This document shows, in pieces, positions 22,760 to 35,639 of a stretch of 64,000 nt of DNA. Position numbers and translations under genes: made by a program. The stretch's first letter is position 1. Each line of letters starts with the position of its first letter. Origin of the DNA: Bimuria novae-zelandiae CBS 107.79 (lineage: Eukaryota; Ascomycota; Dothideomycetes; Pleosporales; Didymosphaeriaceae); NCBI GenBank assembly GCA_010015655.1, contig ML976807.1, forward strand, positions 1 through 64,000, read 5' to 3'. The notes beneath the pieces are model-generated. The model had not been told where the DNA came from. It did no database searches and was given only the letters and a program-made list of their open reading frames with translations.

Positions 22760-25700
22760 TATACTATGTACAGGGAATCTCAGCGCACGTTTCAGGCTAA
22801 GTATTCTAATAATAGAAGCGGTTAGCGCATGCCTCCTCCCCTACCAAGGTCCAGGATACAGCATCGCTAGTGCGAAGTACAGGTACGACAAGCTCACCGC
22901 TATCCTGTATCAGGATCAGCGGCGCCTCGTATTTAAAGGATCTCTCCGCCTAGATTGTCCCTACTAAGGCTTAGTTCGGAAGGAGATTTGCGTCAACCAC
23001 GCTAACTCTCGTTAATTACACTAATTATAAGCCTACACCTAAAACGCTATTATAAAATACACCCAAACAAAGAACCGCTCGTGGTACCTAGACAAGATAA
23101 TCTATAAGGACTAGTACGCTAACTAAGATTTTAACGTTACTAACGCTATCGTTAATGTAGATAAACTTAACACTACGGTTATTAACTAGATAATACAGGT
23201 AGAAGAGGATAATATATTTAACCTATTTTTACTACTTAAGTTTAAGGAGTATTTTAAAAACTTCACCCGCAATTTCTTTAATAGTATTAATAAGCGTATT
23301 TAAAAAGCACTTAAAGAACTCCTTCCCTAGTAAGGCATCTATATTAAGTAAGGTTATAGTAATAATCTCCCTAACTAATTTGCAGAACTCCTTATATTAA
23401 CCGCCATCCTAAAATAGCCTTCTAAGTATCTTAAGCTTATAAGGCTTTGCGAAGGCTTTAAGTGCCACTAGATTATAAATAATAAAGAATAACAGTAGTA
23501 GTAGCGAGCTCCGCTAGGTAGAGGATTATTATTATTATTATAACCTAGGTTTACGCCTGTACAGAATAACTCTTATTTACTTACTAACCTTGCTAAGTTA
23601 TACACGCCAGAGCAGAAGTATTTAGGTAATAAATATAATATTTTTAAGATAAAGATTAAGGTGTTTAACGACCTTTGCACTAAAGTTAGAATTAATAAAG
23701 ATAAGTAGTATAAAATAGCACTCTTTATTATGCTTACTAGCTAAGCGCTTTAGTATTACTATAATTACATTGCTCCCTAGGCGCTTACGCTTACTTATAA
23801 CGTAATGCTTAACAAACTACGCACGTACTTTAACACTACATAAGCTTACTAGATGTACCTCTAGGAGTGGCATAGCACTACGCTTAAGAGTGTTATAACC
23901 GCTAACCCTAACAAAGACCCTATAGAGTGTCTTAAAATAGTTATTAGTAAGATAAATATGCTCTATTAGGCACTATTGCAGGACTAGAGTAAGAGCTATA
24001 ATTAGTATTTACTTGCGTAATAGCTCCTTAGCACATATTGTAGTATTAAAGTAACTACTATAGCTTGCTTAAAGCTAGCGACTATATTTAAAGGTGTTAC
24101 TATAGATCTCTGCAATGCAGTTAGCATGTAGTTAAGCTATTATCCTAATAGCTAGTTTCTATCGCGAGATGCAGATAAGCAGTATTACACTAATCGCTAC
24201 TATATCCGTAATAATTAATAAGCTACAGGATTATTAGATAATAATTACTATAGCTACTACTATTAAGGTTAAGGCGGATCGCGCGGCAATTAATTTAATA
24301 ATAATAATTATTAGTTAAATTACTTAGGTAATCGCTGTAATAAGACATGCTTTATCTACAAGCAGCCTAAGTGCTAATTAACTTAATACTTAAAGAAGGA
24401 GCGCATAGAGCATTACTAACACTATAACTAATACGCTTAAGATAATCCTAATACCTTAAGCTATAAAGTGTTTCTCGCTAGCTATAAAGGCATGGAGCTT
24501 AAGGACAGCAACAGTAGCAATAATAATACTAGTAATAATAATATTAAAGCGTATTTTATTAACTAAGTCTACTTAACTACATCTTGCGGCAAGATTAATA
24601 GCGACGTTATTATCTCTAGCCTTAATAACGCTACCGCACTTTATATAATTATAGGTAATAATCCTTATATCTTTAGTAAAGTAAATAAAGATACTTAACT
24701 CTTCTTATTTAATTCACGCTACGGCGCAGATATCTTTTAAGATATTATGCCTAACACTAGTATAGCTAGTGTCTTAACTACTAGCAAGATATAAGTAAAG
24801 GCGCTATAGCTTATCTAGCTATCCGCAGTTATTAATAAGTCTACTATAAGATATTATTAAATCTAATTTAGAGATAATCTAGAGTGTTTTTCCCTTAGCG
24901 ACGTTAATGTTAGCACGCCGTTTAGTACAATTACCTTTATAATAATACTAACTAACACACTATTTCTGCTCTACTTAAAAGATATAGATTATTATAGTAT
25001 CTTTTTTAACAACGTTAACAACGTGCTCGTTTAAGGTGGTAAAGAATTCCTAATTGTCCGTAAATAGGGATATCCATGGCTTCTACTTAATAAACAAGAG
25101 ACTATTATTTACTACTTAACCAAGACTAAGCTGCGCTAGCTTTACCAACGCTTTAGCTATTCTACTACTAGACGACTACACAAGATCCTTGGCAAAGCAG
25201 GCTATAAAGACATTAATAAGGATATTATTAATCGCATTAATAAGTACTATTACTAGTGTTAAATCCATAGCAAAGCACCTGGCCGTTTCCGCTTTACTAT
25301 CTATAATAACATAGACTTTAACTCATGCGTTATTATTAATGTAATGTATATTAATTAGAAACTAGTGCTCCACGCAGTTAATAAGGCCACAGCTTTTTAA
25401 GCTACTTAATTTATACTAAATATCTAGGCAAACACTACTTAGGATCTCCTTCGCGCTATATAGATTAACATGTATATTAGTCCTCTTAACGTTATTAAGA
25501 TAGATGCTAGCAAGAACTTTATTACTAATAAGTTTATTAATAACGCCATGTTACTTGCAATTAAGGTTAAGGAAGTCCTAGTAGAGGCATATTATTTAAT
25601 TAGCAAGATTAAGCACTATTATGCTCCCATCCGCCGTGCTTATAGGGTAATCTCTATAGACGTTAGACGCATAACCGCTCCCGAACATATCTTGCAGATA

Positions 25701-27900
25701 GCTGTTAAGGCTATTAATAACACCATAGGTCTAAACGGACTTATCTTAACTCTTCTTGTCTTTAGAGCATATCCTCGCCTATTAAAGAAATTACTACTAT
25801 TACTATTTATTACCGCCCGCGGCGCTATAGTGCGCAAAGTAATAGCTAAAGTGCGTAAGATTAAGGTAAAGCGCTAAGTTAATAAGGCTCTTGCAACTCG
25901 TAATAGTCCTAACATAACTAATATCTTATTATTACCTATCTTAAGCAGCGTTAAGGTCTAGCGGGAGAACTATAGATAGTTTGGCCTATATTAGATAATC
26001 GCCCTCCACGTTAATAAGTAATCCGTAGTTATTAAAATTAATAATAAATAAGTTACCTTTTATATTACCGCAGTGCGCCCGTATTATGTAGATAATACGA
26101 CTATTATTACCCCTCTCGCAGAGGACGAGGACAACAGTGGCTCTAACAATAATTTCACTCTTATTATAGAAGAGGAGTCCGCGCCTAAGCGTAAGCGCGG
26201 TAGGCTAAAAAGCTTAAGGAATAAGCCTAAACCTAATAAAGTTATAACTACTATTATTAACCTTAATTAACGTGAGCGTGATAATCTTGTCCTAGCTAAG
26301 AAGCTATAAGTAGTTAGCAAGATTATAATACTAGGGTAACTATTTAAAGTATCTATAAAGGTAGAGATTAACGCCTTTATTATACAAGGCGTTTTCTACT
26401 TCGAGAAGTATAGTCCTTATTATTATAATAAGGTCCGTATCTTTAAGTTACGCATCGTTAATAAAGTTAAGGGCAAGACTACTAACTACCTATACAAGAA
26501 GTCCCGTCTTATTATCTAAGGATACGCTAATAACGAAAAGAAGCTTATCCTAATACAGTCTCTTACCATCCAGCGTGCAAGCCAGCGTGTAATTATCGCT
26601 CTAGCACCATTACTATTGAAGCTGGGCATGCACCTCTGGCTCCGTGACATCACTCAGGCCTATACGCAATCGGATGATCCACTCCAGCGTATTATCGTGG
26701 CTAACGTACTAGCCTAGCTTAAGGACAGTTATCTAACAAACATAGTTATAATTATTATTAAGCTACTATACGGCATTGCTGAAGCAGGTGCCTATTAGTG
26801 GTTAATGTATAATAAACACTACACTAAGACTCTCTATATAGTAATATCTACTTATAATCTATGCCTACTTATTAGTAAGGCTAGTAGCGAGTGCTTTAGC
26901 ATCGTTAGCATGTAAACTAATAACACGCTTAGTCTATCTAATAAAGCTTTTATAGACCTTAAGGACTAGGAGCTACGTTTTAAGGCTAAGCCTAAGTAGT
27001 TTCTCTTACTAGACGCGCAAATTAACTTTAACAGCTATATTATTAAGCTTAATAATAATAATCGCGCTATTACTCTACGCCAGAAGAAGCAAGGTAAAAA
27101 GCTAGAAATAGTTAATAATAAGTAATTATATATTTAATAGCACGCTTAAGGTGCTTATATTACGATAATCTATTAACCTAAGGCGAGCTTCGACCTCGCC
27201 GCTATATCCTAAGCAAGTAAGCCTATAAAAGAAGAAATTACTAGATTAAATAAGTGTATTATTTAGTAAAAGGAGAATATTACTCGCGGCCTTAACTTTA
27301 TCCTACTAGACTTAAGTAACTTAAAGCTGTACGCCTTTGTCAACGCATTATTTACTAATAATAAGGATATATTATTATAGATAGGCTTCGTGATTACGCT
27401 TAGTAATAAGACTAAAAATAGTAATTATCACTTTAAGTTTACTAGTAATATTATTTACTAGTTATTTATTAAGTGTAAGCGCGTTACTTGTAGCGTCCTT
27501 ATATTTAAGATCTACGCGATGGCCTATAGAGTCGATAATATAATTATAATTAGCGGTATAATTAATATAATTATATAGTAACTTAACCTCCTTAATGTCC
27601 CTATCGTTGTGTGCACTGACTTACGCTCCTTATATAATTACCTTATTAAGCTTAGTACTACTAAGGAGAAGCGTTTTATAATTAATATTATAGCTTTGCG
27701 TAAGGCCTATAAGCGTAGTAAGCTTATAGACATCCGCTAGATTAATAGACGTGACAATCTAGCAGACTTAATAACTAAGACTAGCTTTAACTTAGCTATA
27801 GAGTATCTTATTAACTATAACTAGCTTAAGCTTCGCGTATAAGGCTAGGTTAATTGTGCTAAAGTTAATACTACGGAGCACGATTACGATAGTAAGAAGT
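22760..27900 (+). pseudogene. Copia-2 gag-pol polyprotein, RIP-inactivated
   Basis: The order follows Copia: gag to about 24450 with a Cys/His remnant near 24340-24380, protease and gag-pre-integrase region around 25080-25260, integrase 25260-25880, reverse transcriptase 26540-27050 and RNase H up to 27900. The open frame 25470-25877 is the second half of the integrase (API RRAYRVISIDVR, APEHILQIAVKAINN). An almost unmutated island at 26600-26705 carries the reverse transcriptase motif LRDITQAYTQS. The catalytic block of this Copia group, MQTDDTL, reads M-stop-TNNTL around 26910-26930, both Asp lost by G-to-A. Many TAG/TAA stops. The last codons join 33110-33272 across the nested insertion. 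Confidence 0.85.
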
Positions 27901-28076
27901 TGTTAGATGTCACGTCTTAATGGATGTCCTGATGATTCGGGGGTTTGAATTGATGTATTAGGTTGTTCTGCCTGTCTACGGGGTTCTCTTGGCAGGTTCT
28001 GTGTGTTCTCGGTTAATCCCCGGCCTTTTTCGGGCTACCCCTGATCCTCTGAACTTGATATGCTTTTTATCTGACA
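27901..28076 (-). repeat. 3' LTR of Copia-3
   Basis: On the minus strand it starts TGTCAGATAAAAAGC and ends GACATCTAACA. It is GC-richer than the surroundings. Confidence 0.94.
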
Positions 28077-28109
28077 CACCCCCTCAGCTTGGAGCCGTTC
28101 GAGCCATGG

Positions 28110-31100
28110 CTAAGGTTATTAGACGAGGGTGAGGTTATCAAGCTGGTCTTGAATCTCCTCTAAAGGTGCTTTATTAGCTACCTTTTGATCCTTTACCTCT
28201 ACCAGTCCTAGTTGCTTTAGGAAGTTCTGCCACTAATTTACTAGGAGTGCTTTAGTTAAGCCGTCTGTAATTATCTTTGCGGATTTAGTGTATTCTACCT
28301 TTATCCTTCCCCTGGTTACTTCCTGTCAGAGCTAGTAGTTATGTATATTAACGTGTTAAAGCTTCGTATGCAGCTTCGAGATCTCTTACGTTACTAGTTA
28401 AATAGTTTGCTAGTTGTTACATTAGATTATAATAGTAGGGCTAGGTAGCTTAACTTTTAGTTCCTCTATTAATCTTAATGTAAAGATGGCTTCCTTTACG
28501 ACTTGCGCCAGAGCAAGGAGCTCAGCTTCTGTAGTTAACGTAGTAATAGTGTCTTGTTTGCTTACACGCCATGTAATAAGGCTATTAAATAGCTTAATAG
28601 CGTAGCCTTGCGAGCTCTTACGGTCTAGAGTGTTGTTCGTAAATAAGGCATCACTTGCTACCTGCAAGGATTTACCTCCTTTAAGTTAAAGTGTCTTCTA
28701 CTTTATTTTGTTAAGGTATAGCAGGGCTCGGTCAGCCGTATAATAATATTCTGGACCAGGATTTAACAAGAATCTCGCCAGCCTTAAGGTTGCGAATGTA
28801 ATATCCGGTCGGGTACTAATAGCTGTATATAGGAGTGATCCGATCTTACGTTAGTATTTATTAATCTCTATAAGCGAAGCCAGCCCTTCTCTCGGCTTAA
28901 GCTCCCCTATGCCCATTAGGGTGTCATGTCGGATTATTTGGTCATCAACTAGCTGGTTGATTTTGTCACAGTATGCGGCCTGGGAGAGTTAAATAAGTTA
29001 GTTCTATCAATCTCTAATTACTTTAATTCCTAGGAACTATAGTAGGTCTTCTCTGCCTATTATTAAGTATTTCTTCCTAAGTTGTTCTACGACTTGCTAA
29101 GCTTGGCCGGCTTTATCTTAGTGGTGCGCAATAATGATGTTGTCTACATAGAAGAAGATAATAATACTATCCTTAATTATATAGCATGGCTTATGGGGCA
29201 CGGTCTAGAAACCGAACTTAATAAGCGTAGCTGTGAACTCTTTTTACCAAAGAAGTGGTAAGATTTGTAGTCCGTAGAGTGCCTTCTAGACTTTAAGGAC
29301 AGTACTGGGTTTTTGATATCCAGGCGGCATGCGTATGTAGACTTCTCGATCTAGTGATGCGTGTACAAACGCGTTAGTAACATTATATTATATAAATTTA
29401 AGGTTATATTTAGCAGTAATTGCTATAAGTAAGTAAAAGGATCTTCCGGCCAATGTTGCTGCGTAGGTGTCCTGGGAGGTTATATTACGTTATTAGTCTC
29501 CTCTAACTACTAGTCGCGCTTTGCACTTGATAAACTGGTAATGTTTATTAAACTTATATATATACACCCACATGCAGTCTAGGATTTGTTGGCCTATTAC
29601 CTTTACTATCTTGTACGGTACTTCTATCCAGGATTAAGTGATTCTGTAACTGTCTAGATGCGATTGCTGCGCTTCCCGGAATAATTCTCCTATTAGATGT
29701 TAGTCAAGGTCCGTTTTACAAGTGGGTGGCGGAGGTAACTATAATCGGTGAATCTTAACGCCCTTCGCTAGTAGTCTTTTTATCTGGGCTTTGTTAATCG
29801 TGTTCCCGTTGTGTTTTCCGACCCTTCCTGCTTTCGTTCCTGCCATGAAAGCTGCTGCCTAGGGGACTGTCTTAGATAAAATGATCTCGGGTAGGTTTAT
29901 ATTTTCCCCTGTTATTAGCTGTGCTAGCAGAGCTGCAGGTAGTAGAGTTAAAGATAGTGTTAGGTAGTGATCTCTAATCTTCCTTCCTCGATAGTAGCCC
30001 GGTGGGTCTACTTCGTCCTCTGTGGGTAATTCGTTTTCTGCGACATCGTCTTTGTAGAATGATTTGGTTTCTAGTTAGTGCACCGGTGGTGGTAGCTTAA
30101 TTATCTTAATATGTATAGCTATCTCGGCCAGCGTATTGTGCATAACGTTGTCTATTAGATCCTCTATCTTCCTGTTAAAGATTATATTTTTATCGAATAC
30201 GACGTCTCGCGTGCTGATGACCTTGGCCAGCGTTAGTATCTATATTTGGTAAATGTTTGATGACCGGTATCTAATAAGGTATCCGATCCATGCTTTAGGG
30301 TCGAGTCGTTGTAGTCTCGATTTTCCACGATAGGTATTATCTATTATAGCGAATGCTTTGCATCCGTACGCCTTTAGGTGGGCTAAGTTTGGTTTCTTAA
30401 TAGACGTAACGATTCTATTAGCTAGTAATACTCGTGTGAAGAATATCTTATATAGTGTTTTCTAGTTGTTCGTGTAGTTTAGCGTTTAATTATATAGATA
30501 CACTCTAGCTCTTGTGATTTTAGGCCAGAGTTCCTATGGAAGGTTTGCGTCCAGACGCATTACGCGAGATTTTTCTTTATTCACGCTCCCTAAGCGTTTA
30601 GCGCCGCCATTTTAAGCTTACATGTCTAGTGCTAAAGGCTCAATAATCATGCCTAGGCTTTTTAGCCACCGCTCGACTTCGGGTTTGACTGTAGTGATCT
30701 CATTGTCTGTTTTAATAACTTTTGGAGTGATATCATATTAGTTCTTAAGAAATCCGAAGAAGATTGTTAATGTCTTAATAATTAACCTTACCGTTTGGTT
30801 ATCCGTGAAGTAAAAGTCCCATTAGAGACCGGAATATCTGTCCGTAACAAGCATCTGGCTCTTCTCTTTGTTGAACAATAGTGATTCGTAGGTGTGGAAA
30901 TTAATAGAAAGCCTTTCTGCGGGTTCTTGCTTATTAATCCTAGGTGCGTGGCTTATCTGCCTTCGTATCTTTGCTCTTCCACATGAGTTGCACTCTACTA
31001 TTATAATTCCCTTAACGCGCACCCCCTTAGCTCGCTACACTAGGTGCTTAATTGCGGCGGGTCCTGGATGACCAAGCCTTTTATGCCATAGGAGGGCTAA

Positions 31101-32900
31101 TGCTCTTTAAAGTCGTCGTTACGTTTAAGAATTATAGGAATGCGTATAGTGCGCTGCATAGTGCACGGGTTAGTATTCTAATACCTATTGTCTATGAATT
31201 TTGGTGAGCTCTCCAATAGTTATTCTATTTAGTTACTTTAAGGTAGTAGGCTCTAATTAGGTATCCTACTAAAATCCCTTCTGCCTTAGCACTTAGAAGG
31301 AGACTAGGTTACATAGCATATCTAGGCATATTGCTACGTTATGTAGTACTAGTCTTTCAGCTCCTTATTTGTGTTTTAGGTTTAAGATAACAGTTCCGTA
31401 TCTTTTTACCTAGATTTAAGTGTCGCCTGCCCATATAAAGTCGCCTTGTGTAGGTGGCCGATAGTTCTGAATCTAGTTAGGGTCGTTCGTGATGTGGCAC
31501 GTCGAGCCCGAGTTAAGGATAAAAGAACGCCGAAGAGGATAGTCAAATTAGTCCATAGTAAAGGTCGCAGAATAGGTGGCTTGCACCTTTAAAATCTGTC
31601 TTCTATTTAGTTACTAATTAGTAATCTCTAGAGTTAGGGTATAGGAATTCTTAAAGGATAGAGTCTTAGTTCTAGGTCTGCTTTAAGCTCTTAGTAGACT
31701 TTGAAAATCGGCATCGTGCTCTTGTTTCAGAGCAACGTATTTAGCTATTCTTAGGTTTGGCTTCCACTATTCTGGTGCTTTGTCCGGGTAGAGATAGAAG
31801 CATTCCCTAATAGGGTGTCTTATATCGCAGGCCAGGTACTTAGCGGTTTTGTTAGTGCCTGCTCTAGTAGGTTTACCACGATTAGCGTTTGCTTTAGCAG
31901 AGTTACCACTACCTCGTTAAGGGTTTAAAGAGCTTGAAGGTGCACGATCATTATCCTTTATAGCTGTACGTTAATGTCGGGGTCTACCCTGTTTTGTACC
32001 CCGAGAGTTTCCCATTTCTATATGTTAGGGATCCCCTTGCATGCTCTGGGTAGCTTGGCTGCTTTTAGCAAGATAAGATAAGTCTTTCGTTGCAAACGCT
32101 GCCTTTTAGCTTCTATTTTGCGTTATTAGATAATTTAGCATTATATATTCTCGGAAACGTCCTATTATGTCCTTTCGGTCCATGCCAGGTAGGTCCTTTC
32201 TATTTGATTGGAAGGTTGCAGCCTATACTAGAGCTATCTTGTTTACTACTAACATAAAGTCTATAGCTACAGGATTAAATTGTGTGGTATCGGATACGTT
32301 TAGTGTCTTGGCCTCTGTTGTGGCATAATTATATTTAGTAAGCTATATGTCCTAGTTATTTACTGTGCGTGGAGGCTTTAACAAGCTGTGGTATCGCTGT
32401 CGCGCTTGCTCTTGTTTAAACTTAGAGGTAACTTTTACTTTTACTTTTAGCTTTGTGATCTATTCTTTAATAGTAGTATCTAGGAGACAGCAAGTGCGTT
32501 GTAAATGCAGTGCTACTAATAACTAGATAAATACTACGATTTGCTGTAAACTTGCGACTTTGGTCTTATACTTTATGTACTGCATCTTGTATTTCTCTAT
32601 CCGGAGTTTATAGAGGTCTAAATCCTCTTTGTAGCTCTTTAGTCCAGCGGACGAAAGTTCGGATAGTCTTAATAGTAAGACGCCGTCTAGAAGGGTTACG
32701 GCTGGCGTATAGTCTGCCGTCTTAGGTAGCTCGGGCTCAAATGGCTCCGTGAGTAGGGTAATCGCTGAATCGGGGTCGACTTGCGCCTATATATTGTATG
32801 CGACGCAGCGGGCTTATAGTTAGTTAAGCTAGCTATAGTATTTAGTGTTATCGCGAAGAATAATCGTTCTGTTAGTTTAATTTAGGTTTTAGGTTGCCAT
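28110..32900 (-). pseudogene. Copia-3 gag-pol polyprotein, RIP-inactivated
   Basis: On the minus strand the frame begins at an ATG near 32900 (MAT*NLN*TNRT) and runs through gag, the protease FILNSGSTCHITN block near 31500 (DSGS changed to NSGS), integrase with the zinc-binding Cys pair EC..C near 30970 and DRYSG near 30825, then reverse transcriptase with YVDN in place of YVDD at 29139-29150. RNase H follows with the open stretch 28422-28667 (ASDALFTNNTLDRKSSQGY). Open segments 30822-31022 and 28422-28667 are parts of integrase and RNase H, not separate genes. Stops are mostly TAG/TAA at Gln/Trp positions. The loss of one catalytic Asp plus stops makes it inactive. Confidence 0.88.
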
Positions 32901-32933
32901 TTTTGCTCTTGTTAAGGCAGTAAGACTCTTAAT

Positions 32934-33109
32934 TGTTAGATGTTACGTCTTAATGGATGTCCTGATGATTCGGGGGTTTGAATTAATGTATTGGGTTGTT
33001 CTGCCTGTCTACGGGGTTCCCTCGGCAGGTTCTGTGTGTTCTTGGTTAATCCCCGGCCTTTTTCGGGCTACCCCTGATCCTCCGAACTTGATATGCTTTT
33101 TATCTGACA
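32934..33109 (-). repeat. 5' LTR of Copia-3
   Basis: The same 176-bp length as its partner. The sequence next to it on the internal side reads ATTAAGAGTCTTACTGCC on the minus strand, where the primer site should lie. I cannot match it to a tRNA from memory. Confidence 0.94.
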
Positions 33110-33272
33110 GAAGTAGTAAGTCTATAATAGCAGCGGGATAGGCACTAAGAGGGCGCGCACTAGCGCTAACCTAGTTAAGAAACTAGTAACTATTATAAAT
33201 CGTGTTTTTATTATAGATCTGAGCGTTCTGGGCTGAACTGGCCACATATAGCATAAAAGAAAAGATAGCTAG

Positions 33273-33492
33273 TGTTGGTATCGAACCTGCACAACGCTCC
33301 TACGGCGTTTACAGCCATGTAGCTTGCCTATGGTTTGTTGCGCTAGTCCTGATCGGGCTAGCAGGGAACAAACCACGCTCGATAAATACTTCTCGCAACA
33401 GCCCACCACAAGAAATCAATCAAAAATCACTACTATCCACACCACATCGTTGCAACGAAGTCTTGATTCAACAGCCTATTGCCGTATCAACA
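33273..33492 (+). repeat. 3' LTR of Copia-2
   Basis: The same length as the 5' LTR. It ends CCGTATCAACA and is followed by AGCCT. It carries C/G at most positions where the 5' copy carries T/A. Confidence 0.93.
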
Positions 33493-34700
33493 AGCCTAAG
33501 TAGAATTTTTTAAAAGACTAGCGCACCCGCATGCCTATAGATAAAAAGTAATAATTATATAAGTAGGTTAATTAAAATGCCTAAATTAGGGACTAGTTTA
33601 TAAAGCTAGGCACCCGCTCGGGCGTTAACTAGTAAGAGGTTAGGTAGTATATAGACTAGGTAATTATATTTAGGGAGAAGTAAATTGCGTTAATATATAT
33701 TATAAGTAGATAGCTAGCTAAAGGGCCCGAGATAATAAGTATCTAGCATAGTAATATGGTTAAATAGGCTTACCGTAATATATTTATTAATAATACCAAG
33801 ATAGTATTTATAATAAGATACTATAAAGGGTATACTATTAGTAGTAATATTAAGATTATCTACTAGTATTTACCGTGCGAGGTAGGCGAGTTAGTAGTAT
33901 ATTATATATAGCTAGTGTTACTATTCTAGCAGTGAATAGAGGCGATAGTGTAGGAAAAGAAGGTAATTTTATTATATATATAACTAGCTAACCTTAACGG
34001 GCGCAAGTAGATAATAGACTAGTTATAAAAGATATTAAAACGCGAGACTAACGTTAAATTAGGCTAGCTATTAATAATTACTGCGTACCGTAAGATTGCT
34101 ATCGGCATTAGTTAACGGTTTTTACGCAAGGTTATGGCATTTTAGCTAAAAGAAGAAGACAAAAGCAAGACATAAAATAAAGAGAATATAATAGGGTTAG
34201 TAGCGAATTTATAGGCCAGGCACACGGCGCACGTGGCAGGTATAGTATATACACGAGGTATTATAAAGCAGGCCAGAGCTATAGTAAATAGTTAATAGTA
34301 GTTTTAAATATTAAGCACGGACTAGTATTAGTTTTTAGGGTTTCTACTTAATAGTAGTAAGGAGGATAGGTGCAGGAAGCAGAAAAGGACACTATTTAAG
34401 AGTAAAATAAATAAGACTAGGATTAATTAGTAGGGAAGGTTAAGAAAGATAGACACTGCTAAGTAGTTATAAAGAATAGTAGGTAAGATAGTAACGTTTT
34501 AAAGCGTATAGCAAGAGGCAACATAATACGGCAGTATAAGTAGCTAGGAATATTATATATAGCGTAAAAGAGCTGGCGCCCGCCCAACGCAACTATAGTA
34601 GTATTAGTAACGCCTAAGTTAGTGGTCACGCAGGGGTTTACCACCTTTATAAACTATTTAAGAGTAATATAATAGTTAAACTAGATTATAATTAACAAGT
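33493..34700 (+). pseudogene. OrsD/RecQ-like helicase relic A, C-terminal part
   Basis: The frame that ended at 22504 continues here (FLKDQRTRMPIDKKQQ near 33510). The conserved block around YKGYTISSNIKIIYQYLP (about 33830-33880) follows, then the region before the helicase core. Near 34490 the entry to the helicase core is recognisable (VTF-stop-SVQQEAT). The Walker A segment appears to be missing, and the frame resumes at about 34555 with TIVVLVTPKLVVTQGFTTFI and a decayed DECH box reading INKC near 34695. So the relic has an internal deletion and stops at the Gypsy G1 LTR. Confidence 0.65.
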
Positions 34701-34806
34701 GCCTAATCACTATAACTAGACTAACTAGGGGGTAATTAGTAGCGAAAGCGGTGTCGCGCGGTCGTGCATAATTAACCCTACGCCTATTTTAAATAGAGAA
34801 AGGGGG

Positions 34807-35244
34807 TGTTAAGATCCATCAAGATTTAACATAACGCGGGACAGGGCATGGACACTTATTCGTGCGACTAGCCAAGATTCCTGACTTAGCCACGAGTTAC
34901 GTAATTAGTTACGCGTCCTAGAAATATCGGACGTCCCAGAAGTATCTTGGCACATGAGACTTTGGGACTCTTAGAATTATTAGGATCCATAGGACGAGTT
35001 ATGTATATTAGAACGCGATAGTAGCCTTCTACTATTATATTTAACCTGTTTACTAATCTATTATTTAGATTTAACTTAGGCTTTCTTATTAATTTAATTA
35101 TACTATATATAGTTTTAATACTAACGTCCTATTAATATGCGTAGGCTATCAATACTACTTTACTTATATTACTAATACTCTTGCCCAAGAACTAACCTTA
35201 CCCCTTTAGGACTAGCTACCCTTAAGGGCTTAACATCTTAAACA
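34807..35244 (+). repeat. LTR of Gypsy G1, 438 bp
   Basis: It starts TGTTAAGATCC and ends ATCTTAAACA. The copy at 56216-56654 matches along its whole length, and a partial one lies inverted at 52390-52645. A related LTR (49333-49790) has a target duplication, which supports the ends chosen. A purine tract (GAGAAAGGGGG) sits immediately before it, which is what a 3' LTR would show, yet gag sequence follows it (35245-35323 and 44707-44957). Confidence 0.8.
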
Positions 35245-35323
35245 TCCTAAATATAGGTGTTAACGATACCTTTTTCACTAACACGATAAATACTAAAATA
35301 AATACTCTTAAAGGAGTAAGTAT

Positions 35324-35484
35324 TATAATAGGCGACGCCCAGTTGTTGCCTCGGATCCTTAACCCTCGGTTATGCGAACCCTAGATATATAAGTTCGACG
35401 CCTAAAGCTTAACTTTAGACTCTTTATTAAATTTATAAGTATTCTTTTAGTACCTTTAGCTCCTTAAGCACCTAGCCCCTTATA
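35324..35484 (+). repeat. 5' LTR of the chromodomain Gypsy
   Basis: The start now reads TATAATAGG, which the 3' copy supports (TATAATAAG). An original TGTAATGGG start changed by G-to-A is likely. It ends CCCCTTATA where the 3' copy has CTCTTGCA. Confidence 0.85.
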
Positions 35485-35639
35485 TTAAATTTAATTACTT
35501 TTACCTGTCAGGGGATAAGTAAATTTTAAATATAACTATAGACTAAAGCTATAAAGTAGCACATAAAGTTAAAGGGCTTACGTAGATAAATACTATAAAG
35601 GCGACGCCTAGACCTGTAAGGAGATAGAACCCTCCTTAG

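Larger units (their letters stand above)
27901..33109 (-). mobile_element. Copia-3 retrotransposon nested in Copia-2
   Basis: Two 176-bp LTRs (27901-28076 and 32934-33109) are flanked by a perfect GAAGT duplication (27896-27900 and 33110-33114). The purine tract, read on the minus strand as AGCTGAGGGGGTG, is next to 28076, and the gag start is near the 32934 LTR, so it is transcribed on the minus strand. The LTRs differ at seven positions, all C/T or G/A. It is less mutated than Copia-2 and has long recognisable frames. Its insertion must postdate Copia-2. Confidence 0.96.
22505..33492 (+). mobile_element. Copia-2 retrotransposon, host of a nested Copia
   Basis: LTRs of exactly 220 bp (22505-22724 and 33273-33492) are flanked by a perfect AGCCT duplication (22500-22504 and 33493-33497). 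Removing the nested element (27901-33109 plus its 5-bp duplication) leaves about 5.8 kb, normal for Copia. All LTR differences I noticed are C/T or G/A transitions. A purine-rich stretch (AAAAGAAAAGATAGCTAG) precedes the 3' LTR. It was inserted into helicase relic A, whose frame rejoins across the target site. Confidence 0.95.

Noticed and set aside
34459..34644. 61-codon minus-strand open frame
   Set aside because: Complement of the recognisable helicase segment TIVVLVTPK on the plus strand.
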